From Lactuca virosa (lineage: Eukaryota > Streptophyta > Magnoliopsida > Asterales > Asteraceae), in NCBI GenBank assembly GCA_928212115.1, contig CAKMRJ010005745.1, positions 219,182,075 to 219,246,074 of the forward strand: DNA of 64,000 bases, given 5' to 3'. Position numbers and translations under genes: made by a program. Positions 25,444-36,707 of the stretch are shown here, in pieces (position 1 is the stretch's first letter; the number at the start of each line of letters is the position of its first letter). The notes below the pieces were generated by a model. It worked only from the letters and a program-made list of their open reading frames with translations, was not told the DNA's origin and ran no database searches.

Positions 25444-26196
25444 TATCAAAATTCATAATTTTTTATTCTCTATAAATAGACATCCATATTGATATAGTTT
25501 TAAAATAAAATAAATTTTTTATTTTTTATAGTTTCAGTTCTTGTTATTCATCAGTGAATAAAAATGCATCAGACTTTACTACAGTACATTCTTTATTCAC
25601 TTATTAATAAAAAGTATGATTAACTTTTTTTACAGTTTAAATATCATTCATATATAAATATAACATATATAAACTCTTTACAGTTTACATCAGCTCTCGT
25701 CACATTTTATATTCGCATATTTATCATAATTTTGTTACAGTTCATTTGTTATTCATATATTAATAATTAGTTCAAATTTAAACACGTCGTTTTTTTATTT
25801 AACATACTACTTGTTCATATTTGAATATCAAATAACTGTAACAAAAATCTGATAAATTTTTTTATTTATTCATGAATATAACATATGTCGACCACTAATA
25901 ACATTTATTCAAATATAAATATACATGTGACGAAAGATGATGTAAAAAATATATTTTAGATAAAAAAGTTTTATACATGTTATATTTTATAATAAATGAC
26001 ACTTAAACTAAAAAAGTTAAGCATAACGTTTTATTCATAAATAAATAATGAATGTACTGTAATAAAATCTGATCGATTTTATATTCACTAGGAATGACGA
26101 GGGTTGAAACTCTAAAAAAGAATATATAGTTTATCTTAAAACTATATCAATATGGATTTCTATTTATAGGGAATAAAAATTATGAATTTTGATATA
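25444..26196. mobile_element. AT-rich inverted-repeat element (copy 2)
   Basis: The same inverted arms as 17462-18222. Here the right end is intact and followed by AATAATTTTTTGATAAAATAG. Confidence 0.65.
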
Positions 26197-26227
26197 TTTA
26201 AAATAATTTTTTGATAAAATAGCTTCT

Positions 26228-26269
26228 CTCCGCTCTCTCTCTATATATATATAGAATATATAGATATAG

Positions 26270-26301
<32 letters not shown>

Positions 26302-26573
26302 GATATATCTATATATATATATATATATATATATTTATGTTTTGTTTATATTAAGCTAATGATTAACATAGTTTAAGAAATAATGTTTGGGTTGGAAAAG
26401 ACATGTGTATCCATTATCCATTTCCGTCGTACGACTAAGTTTTTTTAACGGAAAAACAAATATGTGGCTGAGAATGAATCCCTTATTCTCAATCTTTTTT
26501 TTCTCAAGTGAATCTCTCTCTCCTCTCTCCTCTCTCTCTATATATATATATATTATAATATATATATAGATAG

Positions 26574-26636
<63 letters not shown>

Positions 26637-27003
26637 AGAGATATATAAAAAACCAAAAACCCAAAAATCATAAAAATATATAAAAAATATATTTAGAGAT
26701 CACATAACATTTTTGACTTTATATATCAAAAATTGCAGTTTTTTTAAAATTTTCGCTGAATAAAAATTAAAAAATTGATCTTTTTTTTTAAAAAAAATAT
26801 TTCAACGAATTTATATAAAAAGTTACGAATATTAAGAATAGAAAGTAAAAAAAAGATTTGTGATATCTAAGTATTTTTTTTATGCTTTTTATGTTTTTAG
26901 GGTTTTTTGTTTTCCATAGACGTAAACATATATAATAATATAGATATATATAGATATAATATATAGATCTATATATATATATATATATATATATCTATAT
27001 CTC
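26228..27003. repeat. Cluster of (CT)n/(TA)n microsatellites
   Basis: Three TA-rich blocks lie at about 26237-26334, 26535-26645 and 26928-27000, the first two led by CTCTCT runs. GATATA interruptions are frequent. Between them is AT-rich DNA without coding signs; the 26356-26664 frame is translated microsatellite. The following stretch 27004-27670 shows nothing I recognise. Confidence 0.85.
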
Positions 27004-27670
27004 TAATAACTCAAGGATAAAATAGATACGTAGTAATGTTGGTATGTACTTTGCATTAGAAATATATTGGTGATTGTTGTTAATTTCGGTGTCAAATAAC
27101 CAAACACATACTAACTACAACATTCATATGTAAAATGGTAATTTTCATTTAGCAAAGTTACTCAACATCATATTATTTAAAGACGGATTCAAGAGTTTGT
27201 CAAATAAATCCTAATACAAGATATAGACTAATACATAATGCATAGAGGCTTCAAAATTGCTTTAATCTCCAAAGAATCAAATAATCATACAATAAACCAA
27301 TAAAGTAGTTCCAATCATAATTAACACATACATTATTTTAAAGATATAGAAAAGATGTCTGATCCCTAATAAAAATTTACTTATTTCGATAGGTCATTCA
27401 TCTCGTTTGATCTTTACTCATTTTGACACATTTATTTAAAATCATGTGGCGATGCATATTATTTTTGTTGTGATACATATGTCGAATTATTCACTCAAAG
27501 TGGACAACTGGACATCACTTATTTTAAAGCAATGAAGCTTGGCATCTTATAAATCACGTGGATGTATTATAGTATTAAATTTCACCACGTGTACTGTGAA
27601 CAAGAGTAGTTTTGTTATTTTTAATTGGGGAAATTACTTACGATTTGATATTTTTTTTAAATCTCCGTCA

Positions 27671-27776
27671 ATTAAACTTTTAGGTGTTGTTTGGTTCGCA
27701 GAATGTTTATGAAAAAATTGAAAATTAAACTTTTAGGTGTTGGTTTGGTTCGCAGAATGTTTATGAAGGAATTTGA
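27671..27776. repeat. Tandem duplication, unit about 53 bp
   Basis: ATTAAACTTTTAGGTGTTG followed by TTGGTTCGCAGAATGTTTATGA occurs twice in a row (27671 and 27724). TGTTTGGTTCGCAGAATG is the kind of sequence seen at MITE ends, so this may be a doubled transposon end. Confidence 0.75.
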
Positions 27777-27829
27777 ATTGGAATTGGAAAAGTAATATGT
27801 CAGAAATTTGAATCTAATTCCATATAAGG

Positions 27830-28217
27830 CGTGTTTGGCACGAAGCTTTTGAAAGCGTTTGGGAACTTCTAGCTTTTAGCTTTTGACAAAACGCTCTAAT
27901 TTAAACAAAAAACTTCGTTTGACAGTACGAGCGTTTAGCTTTTAGTTTAAACAAAACGTTTCAAATCTAAAAGTTACTTCATGTAGCGTTTATACAAAAC
28001 GTTACCGAGCTTTTGAAATCAATTTTCATAATTGCCCTTAAAAATATATTTATATATTTATTTATTTTTAAATAATTGTCTTTTTATGTAATTTTATATA
28101 TTTCAAAAATTTTCAGCTACTTTTGCCAAATACTCATATAACAAATAAAATCTACAGCTTCCAGCTACATGCTACCTGCTACCTGCTTCCCGTTAACAAC
28201 TACTTTTACCAAACACG
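27830..28217. mobile_element. MITE 2, about 390 bp, TIR CGTGTTTGG
   Basis: CGTGTTTGG at 27830-27838 is inverted at 28209-28217 (CCAAACACG). The inside has AGCTTTTGAAAGCGTTTGG-like subrepeats on the left and AGCTTCCAGCTACATGCTAC on the right, and no ORF. Flanks on both sides (GGAATTGGAAAAG..., GGAAATGAAATTG...) look alike, as if it landed in another small element. The stretch 28218-28427 has no further feature. Confidence 0.6.
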
Positions 28218-28427
28218 TACATTGATTGGTTGCCAGGAAATGAAATTGTAATTAATTCCAGATTCTGTTTGGTTAGCAAGAAACAAAATTTGAATCCATG
28301 TAAAATGAAAGAAGTGTCCTTTTTTATCTGATTGACTTAATTTTAGTTTGATTTATATCTTACATGTAAAGATATATTATATATAAACTATAAAAAAGTA
28401 CAATTTCATTTTATTAATTGAACATTC

Positions 28428-28875
28428 ATGTCGGTGGTGGTGCTAGGTAGTGGTGGCGGTGGCGGTGGCGGTGGTTGATGTTGTTGGTGGTGGTTGGTAG
28501 TGGTGGTGGTAGTAGGCGGTGACGGTGGTGGTGGCGGTGGTAGGTGGTGGTGACGGTGACGGGTGGTGGGTAGTGGTGGTGGCAGTGGGTGGTGGTGGTG
28601 GTGGTGATGGTAGCATGGACAAATGGTGGAGGTGGTGGATGGTGATGACGGTGGCAGGTGGTGGGTGGCGGTGGCAGTAAGTGGTAGCAGTTGCGGTAGG
28701 TGATGATAGTGGTGGCAGTGACGGTAGGTGGGTGGTGGGGGTAATATCGGTGGTGGTAGGTGGGGGTGGTGGTGGTGGCGACGGCAGGTTGTGGTGGTGG
28801 GGTCGATGGTAGGTGGTAGTGGTGGTGGCGGCGGTGACAATAGGTGGGTGGTGGTTGTGGCGGCGGTGGTGAAGG
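28428..28875. repeat. GGT/GGC trinucleotide-rich tract
   Basis: About 450 bp of degenerate GGT, GGC and GAT triplets, G-rich on the + strand. It generates long His/Pro-rich open frames on the minus strand, which are artefacts of the triplet repeat. It stops exactly where the LTR of element D begins. Confidence 0.92.
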
Positions 28876-30888
28876 TGTAACATTCTATTTAAAATAAAAT
28901 AGGCAAATAAATAAATAATAACCCCTAAAACCCCGATATGTATTTTATATTTTATTTTATTTTAGCCCTAAATCCATAATAGTTTATCAGCGTTAGCCAA
29001 AAGGAGTTAAATGGTATAATTTCCAGAATTTGGGGTCTATATTGTAATATTAGGACTTGAAAGGTAAAGGATTTTGTGAAGCAAGGGTTGTTTAGTAATT
29101 ATTGGATTTAAATTGAAAAGGAATTGTAGAGGTAGGGACCAATCTCGTTAAAATGCATCCAAGTTTGGTAAAACACGAGACTTGAACCCATGATTCCTTA
29201 CCCCTCCCGTTTTTAAGAGTGCAACACCCGAAAACCCTAATGTCAAGAAACCCTAGTTTTTGGAGTTGGTCGGGACCCACGTTAAAGCTGTTAATTAAAC
29301 TTTAAATAATACTTAATAATGCCCCTACAATTAAATTAATGCAATATTGGACTTAATGGATTAAGTCCTTAAGGGGTTAAATGTGGAACACTAACCCTTA
29401 TGTGAAACCCTAATCGTCATTTTATGTGAAACCCTAGTTGTCATTTCATGTGAGGTGGTCACTGTTGCAAGTGACTATGACCTGTGATCGGGTATTGACT
29501 CAAGTATCTTATTGTAGATTATTGGAAGTAAGTTGAAGCTGGTAGAGTTCTTCTTTGCTACAGTGGTTATCTATGCATATATCGAGGTGAGTTTCGCCTC
29601 ACTGTACCCGTGGGTCGAAGGCACCAATGTCGGCCCACTAGTTTTGGTTATCTGCTAGTAGAGGGATACCCTAGGGTTGTATAGATAGTCATGTATGATA
29701 GACTGATGACTCTTGATCTAATCTCTCTTACTTGTTCCTTGTTTGGTTGTGGTTCTAGAGTAGGATCACCTGTTCGGGTGACTATCTCACCTCTGAGTAT
29801 ATACAGCCATGCATTTCTTGGATTGTTGATATTTAGTATGTTGATATGATGTAGTGATCTGTAAGATTTGTATTCTAGTATTGAATATGTTGTTATGCTG
29901 TAGTGGTCTGTTAGATCCGCGTTCTGGTATTGAATATGTTGTTATGTTGTAGTGGTCTGTTAGATCTGCGTTCTGGTATTTAGTATGCTGCTATGTTGTA
30001 GTGAATTGTAGAATTGTAAGTTATATGTGCTTGCTGGTTATCATCTATGGAGTGCCCTTAGGTACTGTTTGTGGTTATGTAGGATAGCCTGAGAACTCTT
30101 GGTCTAGGCTTTCTTGCCTTTTCCTTGTGTGGATGTGGCTTGAGAGTAGGATCATTTGTTTGAGTGGCTATCTCACCTCTAATTACTTATGTTTATGCAT
30201 TCTATGGGGGTTAGCTAGTAGCGAGATTGTATGCTGTGAGAGGATTAGTAGGTGGTAGTGAGATGTATGATTGGTGTTTTCATGTATTATGTGCCTACTT
30301 GATCCTGATTGTCTATATGTCGACATATTGTGTTTGGTTGGGGTTGAGGCGGTCATGCTTTATGCGGAAGGCCAAGATATCCGGTGCGGGCCGACTGTAA
30401 ACCGTAGGCACGGAGGCTCGGGAGGAGCGGTAGGTTTGAGGCGGTAGGCCAACAAACCTGGTTTTTCCAGCCCGATGGCTGATTGGGCCTGTTGTATATT
30501 GGTATTTCCACCTGGAGTATTCCATACCGATGAGGACTGGACTCGGAGGTTGACTAGGCCTGGGGTATTCCAACTTATAGTTGATTGGACCCGACATGTT
30601 TGATTATATTCATGATCTGTTTATATGGTGGTATTTTGGGGCAAACTCACTAAGCTTTATACTTATCCAGTTGTTTATTGTTTTAGATATCAATGGTGTT
30701 TATGGAAAGGCGAAGGTCGGACTGTACACAATATCAGCAGCATTGGGGATTCCGCGTTTTCTATAAAACTCTGATTTTGAACAAATATAATTTGGAATAA
30801 ACGGTTTTCTTAATAATGGATTTATAAATTGGAAAGTTTTCACCTTAATAAAAATGAAAAATTTTGGTTGTGAAAATGAGACGTTACA
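28876..30888 (+). repeat. Element D 5' LTR (2.0 kb, Ty3/gypsy)
   Basis: It starts TGTAACATTCTATTTAAAAT after the GGT tract and ends AAATGAGACGTTACA, followed by a primer site. Length 2013 bp. An internal tandem repeat of about 50 bp lies at 29828-30005, with motifs such as ATCTCACCTCT repeated further out. No second LTR of this family is in the window, as expected if the rest of the element lies beyond the insertions that start at 33473. Confidence 0.78.
29828..30005 (+). repeat. Tandem repeat, unit about 50 bp, 3.5 copies
   Basis: Units contain TATGTTGTTATGTTGTAGTG and TCTGTTAGATCTGCGTTCTG with small changes. It lies within the LTR of element D. Confidence 0.8.
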
Positions 30889-30891
30889 AGT

Positions 30892-30903
30892 TGGTATCAA
30901 AGC
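30892..30903 (+). other. Primer-binding site of element D
   Basis: TGGTATCAAAGC three bases after the LTR end matches the tRNA-iMet site with one change (A for G). The leader 30904-31794 has no feature apart from a short block resembling the 3' untranslated region of element E (GGGTAGGTGTGGAAGC..., 31645-31715). Confidence 0.8.
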
Positions 30904-31794
30904 CTTGGTTTGAGTGAATTGGAGGAACACTTGTGTGAATCCAGTATCAAACTAGGATCCGACAGTTTTTGCAAAATGTTTTTGAAAAATAAATTATAAT
31001 AAAAGAGTTGGGCTAAGGGCATGGGATCGGTCTCTTGTCATGTTCTTGTTTGATTGTTGGCTTGGGATCGGGAACGTGGACCTTGACCTAACTTTGATTT
31101 TTCAGGAAGATGCGGTGTGTACAGTCAGCCAGAGCCTGAACAGGAGAGTGGTTCCCAAAATACCCATACTTGTTATATTTACTGAGTTTTGATCTTGTTG
31201 ATACATTATTTGTTAGAAAAACACTAGTGATGGATCTTCAGGAATTGCATGATAGAATTGTCTGATTATATGATGCCTGATAGCCTAGGGTTCTTCTTGT
31301 ATGAAATTGACATCATTACTGTAGTTGCTTAGTGTATGCAACATAGTTGTACATAACTAAGATTCTATAGCCTGAGAATGTTTGGTTTAGCCTGATTTAA
31401 TGTTCTTGTTTGATGAAGGGCTTAGGGTAGAATCAAGTATTCGACTGTTTATAGGGTCCAATGTTATGTATGATTAGCACACACGAGTGTTGCAGGGTTG
31501 GTGGAAGTTTCATGGACGAGTTGTATGGGGTCTTCCGACCAGTTGTGTAATGTCTAGCCTTCCTATAGGATGAGAGGATAGAGGGTATGTGTATTTTGCG
31601 GGTATGGTTAGGATTTTTGTGATGATCTTCTGAGACAAATACGGGTAGGTGTGGAAGCTAGTATGGGCTCGTACTACCAGAAGCACATGACCCGTATGCG
31701 TATCAGGGAAGTCACAAACCCTAGGTTTTGGTTGGAACTGGTTCCCCTGGTGTTATATGCGTTTTATATGATATCTCCCTGGTTTATTTTCAGT

Positions 31795-32905
31795 ATGGCG
31801 AGTACGGGACGATTTGAGGCTGGATCCGGATTAGGATCAGGAGTAGATGGCCAGGATGGGCCGGCATTGACTGAGGACCATGTTAGGGAGATCATTCGTG
31901 AGGAAGTTGTTTATTTTTTTCGGGGGCAGATACCGGAGCTGGTTGAATATGTCAAGGTCGTTATGATGGAGTACTTTCATGACCGATATGCTACACTTCC
32001 TAAGGTTCTTGTTGCTGCAGCCACCGCGGCTGTTGCTGCCATTGGGGCTCGAGGAGAGAGAGATTTCCGGTATCGGGACTTCAAACGTACGAAGCCCCCA
32101 GAGTTTGATGGAGTCTCAGACTCAATTGTAGTGATGAGATGGTTATCTGACGTGGAGGTTTGTTTCTTCACGTGTTCTTTTCCAGATGACCAGAAGGTCA
32201 AGTGCACCCTAAACCTTCTCAGGTTGGGGGCAAGGGATTGGTGGAGACTGGTGACTAGTTCTTATACTCCTTAGCAGAGGGCTGCAATGACTTGGGAACA
32301 GTTCTCGAAGATGTTCCGTGCAAGGTATGTTCCCCTGGTAGAGAGGGAGAGACTGGCCTGGTACCTGGATCTGAGACAGACGACCGAGTCGGTGGTGTAG
32401 ATCAACAAGATGTTCATTGAGAGGGCCTTGTTCAATCATGAGTTTGCTGCTTCAGAGCAGGCTTAGATGACTAGGTATTTGAGCATGCTCAAGGTGGATA
32501 TTCGACAGTTCGTGTCCATCCAACGCTATGGTTCTCTCGTTGAGATTCAGGATGCCGCAAGGAGGCGAGAGATTGAGATAGAGACCCAGGTGAGGGAGCA
32601 GTTTTAGGCTCCGGATCAGTCCCAGCCTGTAGCGAAGCAGTTCAAGTCCGTTGGCCAGAGTTCAGGATCAGTTGGAGGGAGGCGTAGATCTGTTGCATGT
32701 CGACAGTGTAGTGAGGAGGGTCGTTTTGGAAGAGATTGCGGGGCGGAGTGTGCGAGTTTGTTTTCATTGCGGTCAGGAAGGCCACATTAGAGCTCATTGT
32801 CATTTTCTCAGTGAGGTGCTGGATCCTACGCCCTTAGCTTGGCAGTTACCCGATGGCCGTCAGGGGACCGTCGGGGTCCCGAGGACCGAGATTTGAGTTG
32901 GCAGT
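31795..32905 (+). pseudogene. gag: Element D gag (Ty3/gypsy) with four in-frame TAG codons
   Basis: The start is placed at ATG 31795 (MASTGRFEAG...); the longer frame from 31651 is untranslated leader. Residues about 100-250 form the retrotransposon gag capsid domain (FKRTKPPEFDG, later GARDWWR). A CCHC zinc knuckle, CFHCGQEGHIRAHC, is at about 32761-32802 but in another frame, so at least one frameshift lies upstream of it. In-frame stops are TAG at 32272, 32398, 32464 and 32605; the last three look like former CAG codons. No protease or RT follows before copia J at 33473; 32906-33472 has nothing recognisable. Confidence 0.85.
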
Positions 32906-33472
32906 TCTTCTAGTTAGCTGTTGTGGTAGTATTGGCATTTATTTGTAATTATGTTTGTGGTTCAAGGTTAAATTGTAATTTTGGATGATCAGTTATATGG
33001 AATTATCTTATTAGCTCTATTTCGATTGAATTCTTATTATGAATGGATTAATTATCTTTGTCCTCGATCATATGTGTTTTGGAATGTATGAATGATGTGT
33101 GGATTCAGTTCCTAGCATGTATCAGGATATCAGTGATTGGGATCAAATGATAGAGTCCGGGTTACTCTGGGTATTGAAGGACTATGAAGTTCTCAGTTTC
33201 TAGCATATCTCAAATGGGGGAGGGTGGTACCTCGTATTAGGAAAATCCTGATGCCAAGGTTCGGTTCTCAGTTGAATTTCTCCAGGTTCAAGACTTCTGC
33301 GCAACTGCTGAATCTTTCTAGTTTCGCATTAAGATCATTGCCAGTTGTAGGATCCCTTTCAGGTCATATTAGTTTCAGTTGTGGCATCGTGTGTAGGTTG
33401 TGTTGTGCTCTAGCCTATAGGGTATTAGGAACCCAAGTTGAGGGTGGCGTTGAGGGCTTCCTTGTCTGTTCT

Positions 33473-34257
33473 TGTTGATGGGTTTGAGCCAAAAGAACAT
33501 CATATGTGCTCATGCAAACCCTAATGCTTGGATCTAGGTTTCTCTATTTTACATGCAATTCATCCAAGACTTATAAACCCTAGATCTAGCATACATATTT
33601 CGAAATTAACATAAGAAATCAGATCTAGATGATTACCTCTTCTACAATGGCTTGAATCTTCTTGTCTTGGAGCTTAGAGTCACATATGTCACTCCTCTAA
33701 TGGCTTACAAACACCACAAGCAAGAGGATACTAATTGAGAGAGAGGGAATGGGCACAATTTTGGCTATGAAGACTCTTAGGGTTTCCAGTGCCGAAATCT
33801 CATGCATTAGGGTCTTTTTTATACTTGTGCTGCTAGGGTTTCAGTCAAAACCCTAATGGATAGCTTAGGCCTTAAGCAGTCCAAGGAAGCTTCTGGAATA
33901 GGGCCTCTATGGCCGAAATTAGGTTGGACACATCCCTAATTTCGTCCAAGCCTAGTCCATAAGCCTTCTCAGCCCAATACTCAACTATCACACATTTGAC
34001 AGTTTAAGTCCCCGTTATTTAATTAATGTCTTTTAGTTACAGAATTAATTCTTAATTAATTCTTGTCTAATATTAATTAAACTATATGATTTCTCCTTTA
34101 ATATATTATTCATATAATATATTAATAAACCATAATAACCTCTCTCTTCATAAATCATTCTATCATGTTGCTTTGGTGAAGGCAACCCAAAAAGACCATG
34201 CACAACTGGGTCAAGTACTTACCAAATATAGTTACGGGCTTAGACACTAATCCAACA
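33473..34257 (-). repeat. Copia element J 3' LTR (785 bp)
   Basis: On the minus strand it starts TGTTGGATTAGTGTC at 34257 and ends CCCATCAACA at 33473. A polypurine tract precedes it (34258-34270). It is related to solo LTR C. A TATA-like TATAAAAAAG is on the minus strand at about 33814-33824. Left flank TTCTT or similar cannot be tested as a TSD because the 5' LTR is outside the window. Confidence 0.9.
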
Positions 34258-34270
34258 GTCTCCCACTTGG
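34258..34270 (-). other. Polypurine tract of copia element J
   Basis: Minus-strand CCAAGTGGGAGAC adjoins the LTR start TGTTGG. AAGTGGGAGA just before TGTTGG is a common copia arrangement. The 34271-35104 stretch between pol and this tract is untranslated and carries no other feature I recognise. Confidence 0.85.
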
Positions 34271-35104
34271 ATAAGTCTAGTAACTATAGCGTAAGTACAA
34301 TCCGATTAGCAATCGTAGCTCTCAAAAACGTCGTCGAACTCTGATCATATCAGTAATCTGTCCTTTAGATAAGGGATCGTATAGTCCTCCGTTATAGATA
34401 TCTTGTGGACAATTACATGGAACATAGGCATACTTATTGTCCAACAGTTGTTTCTCGATCTCTGATTCGTCTGACATAGAACTTAATTGAACACATCAAT
34501 TTAGTCCTGACCGGGCCTGACACATAAGTTAAACAAAATCATCGAGGGGCCCAAATATCGCTTTTACCCTCTTAGGATAAAAGGAACATATAAACTTCGA
34601 CTTATATGCATTTACCATTCACTCATCAAATCATGCACAACAATGCGTTTTATAACATCAAGTTACTGATGCGTTTACGCATTATCAATGCACAACCAAC
34701 TTGCAAATAATAAACCATATATCTAGGTTTTAAGACCATATGATATTATCGTCTTGCGATCACTCGTGATAAATTTCATGAAGTGATACCAGCAAGCGCG
34801 AGTCTAATCCAATGCTCAAATCAAACTCATAAGCACTCATGAACGTTGTAGAAACCTTTGCTATGTCTAATACACTTTAGACAATCTACACACCAATTCA
34901 TGACAATCTTCTTTCATACCTACTCCCAAAGTATGAGCGACTGTGGAACATTCGAATAATCTTATTATTCAGGAAGTCAAAACATGCAAAATGAAACAAT
35001 AGGTAAATAATTAACATAAGACAGTAACTTTACTTATAAATAATACCCTTTCATTTAATCATCAAATGTCAATTACATTTATCTATTACACGTTTCTAAA
35101 CTAT

Positions 35105-36707
35105 CTAATCTAAACTAATATCGTCCTTCAGCCAGATGCTCCTAGCATGCTGCAAGTGCTTAACCCTACTCAGTCCCTTCGTAAGGGGATCTGCTGGGTT
35201 ATCCTCCGACAATACCCTCTTCACTACGAGGAGTCCTTCTTCCACCCGATGTCGAATAAAGTGATATTTTATGTCGATATGTCGAGATCTGCCATGATTC
35301 CTCAGTTCCTTGGTCAAGGCAACCGCTCCTTCATTATCACAGAAAATTTCCATGGGCTCCTTTATGGCTGGCACAACTCCAAGGTCTCCATTGAAGTTCT
35401 TCAACCATATCACCTCCTTTGACGCTTCGCTCGCCGCAATGTACTATGATTCGCACGTTGAACCAGCTACGGTCTCCTGCTTGGAACTCTTCCAAGTCAT
35501 TGCTCCTCCATTTAGAGTAAAGACCCAGCCCGAATGCGAACGGTAGTTGTCCCTGTCGGTCTGAAAAATGGCGTCACTATACCCTCACACCCTTAAGTCA
35601 TCACTCCCACCGAGGACTAGAAACCATTCCTTGGTCCTCCGAAGGTACTTAAGAATATTCTTGACTGCGGTCCAATGTGCTTTTCCAGGGTTCCCTTGAT
35701 ATCTGCTGACCATGCTCAAAGCGAAGGCAACATCAGGGCGAGTACAAGTCATAGCATACATAATCGATCCAACTGCGGAAGCGTATGGTACTCGACTCAT
35801 TTCTGCTATCTCGACTTTGGTACTCGGGCTTTGAGTCTTACTCAATTTGGCATTACTTTGGATCGGTAACTCCCCCTTCTTTGAATTCTCCATACTAAAA
35901 CGTTTTAGTACCTTGTCCAAGTAAGTATTCTGACTAAGTCCTTTTAGTCTCTTACTTCTGTTTCTCACTATCCTTATTCCCAAAATATAGGCAGCCTCTC
36001 CGAGGTCCTTCATAGTGAAGCACTTCCCAAGCCAGGATTTAACTTCCTTCAGGGTTAGGATGTCGTTTCCTATGAGTAGTATGTTATTGACATACAATAC
36101 GAGGAATCTTACTATACTCCCACTGGCTTTGTGATGATTCATCCTCGCTTAGCAGAAAACCAAACTCTTTGACTTTCTCATCGAAACAAAGATTCCATCT
36201 GCGAGATGCTTGTTTTAGTCCATAAATGGACTTCTCAAGCTTACACACTCTATTAGGATGCTTCACATTGACAAAACCCTCTGGCTGATTCATGTAAACA
36301 TCCTCAACCAATTTCCTGTTAAGGAAAGCGGTTTTGACATCCATCTGCCATATTTCATAGTCATGAAATGAAGAAATGGCTAGCATCACCCTAATAGACT
36401 TTATCTTCGCAACTGGTGAGAAGGTCTCATCATAATCAATTTCGGGAGTTTGAGTGAAACCCTTCGTAACCAATCGCGCCTTATAGGTGTGTACATTCCC
36501 ATCCATGTCAGTCTTCTTCTTGAAGATCCACTTGCACCCGACCATCTTACGACCTGGCACATTGTCAACCAAATTCCAAACTTGGTTGTCATACATGGAC
36601 TGAATCTCGCTGTCCATAGCCTCTTTCCATTTCATAGACTCCGGGCCTGCCATGGCTTCCTTATAGTTGTTAGGTTCGTCCAAATTCACTAGTGTACTGT
36701 CACTAAT
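35105..36707 (-). pseudogene. pol: Copia element J pol: RT and RNase H, inactive (YVNN)
   Basis: Minus-strand fragments match the C-terminal half of a Ty1/copia polyprotein. Visible RT landmarks are WKEAM, then YKARLVTKGFTQ, MDVKTAFLN and EKSIYGLKQASR (36713-36150). The catalytic box reads LYVNNILL instead of YVDD, so both metal-binding aspartates have become asparagine. RNase H shows CDNEGAVAL, SRHIDIKYHFIRH and DPLTKGL (35413-35105). A frameshift lies near 36110-36140. In-frame stops lie at about 35585 (probably CGA to TGA) and in the 35414-35440 region. The upstream gag, protease and integrase are not in the window because element K inserted at 36708. Confidence 0.93.

Larger units (their letters stand above)
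18242..26202. repeat. Large duplicated segment, copy 2 (starts at assembly gap)
   Basis: It starts TCAATTTCGATTATTG, identical to 10248, and runs to GATATATTTAAA, the last bases before the gap. Beyond 26202 the sequence continues into unique AT-rich DNA. The first 4 kb shows many dropped bases relative to copy 1, as at a low-coverage contig end; 22.8-24.9 kb is nearly identical. Contents in order: end of solo LTR C (to about 18366), end of LTR B (to 18461), copia RNase H remnant (about 18715-19250), MITE 1, fold-back, hAT-like MITE, long-TIR element, LINE remnant, poly(A), AT-rich inverted repeat. Confidence 0.93.

Noticed and set aside
10248..26202. A true 8 kb segmental tandem duplication
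   Set aside because: Both inner breakpoints coincide with the N gap, and the differences are error-like indels. An unmerged contig overlap is simpler.
26356..26664. Ile/Tyr-rich ORF as a membrane protein
   Set aside because: It is a translated TA microsatellite.
28406..28883. His/Pro-rich ORFs of 144 and 146 aa on the minus strand
   Set aside because: They are overlapping frames of the GGT/GGC triplet tract and have no codon structure beyond the repeat.
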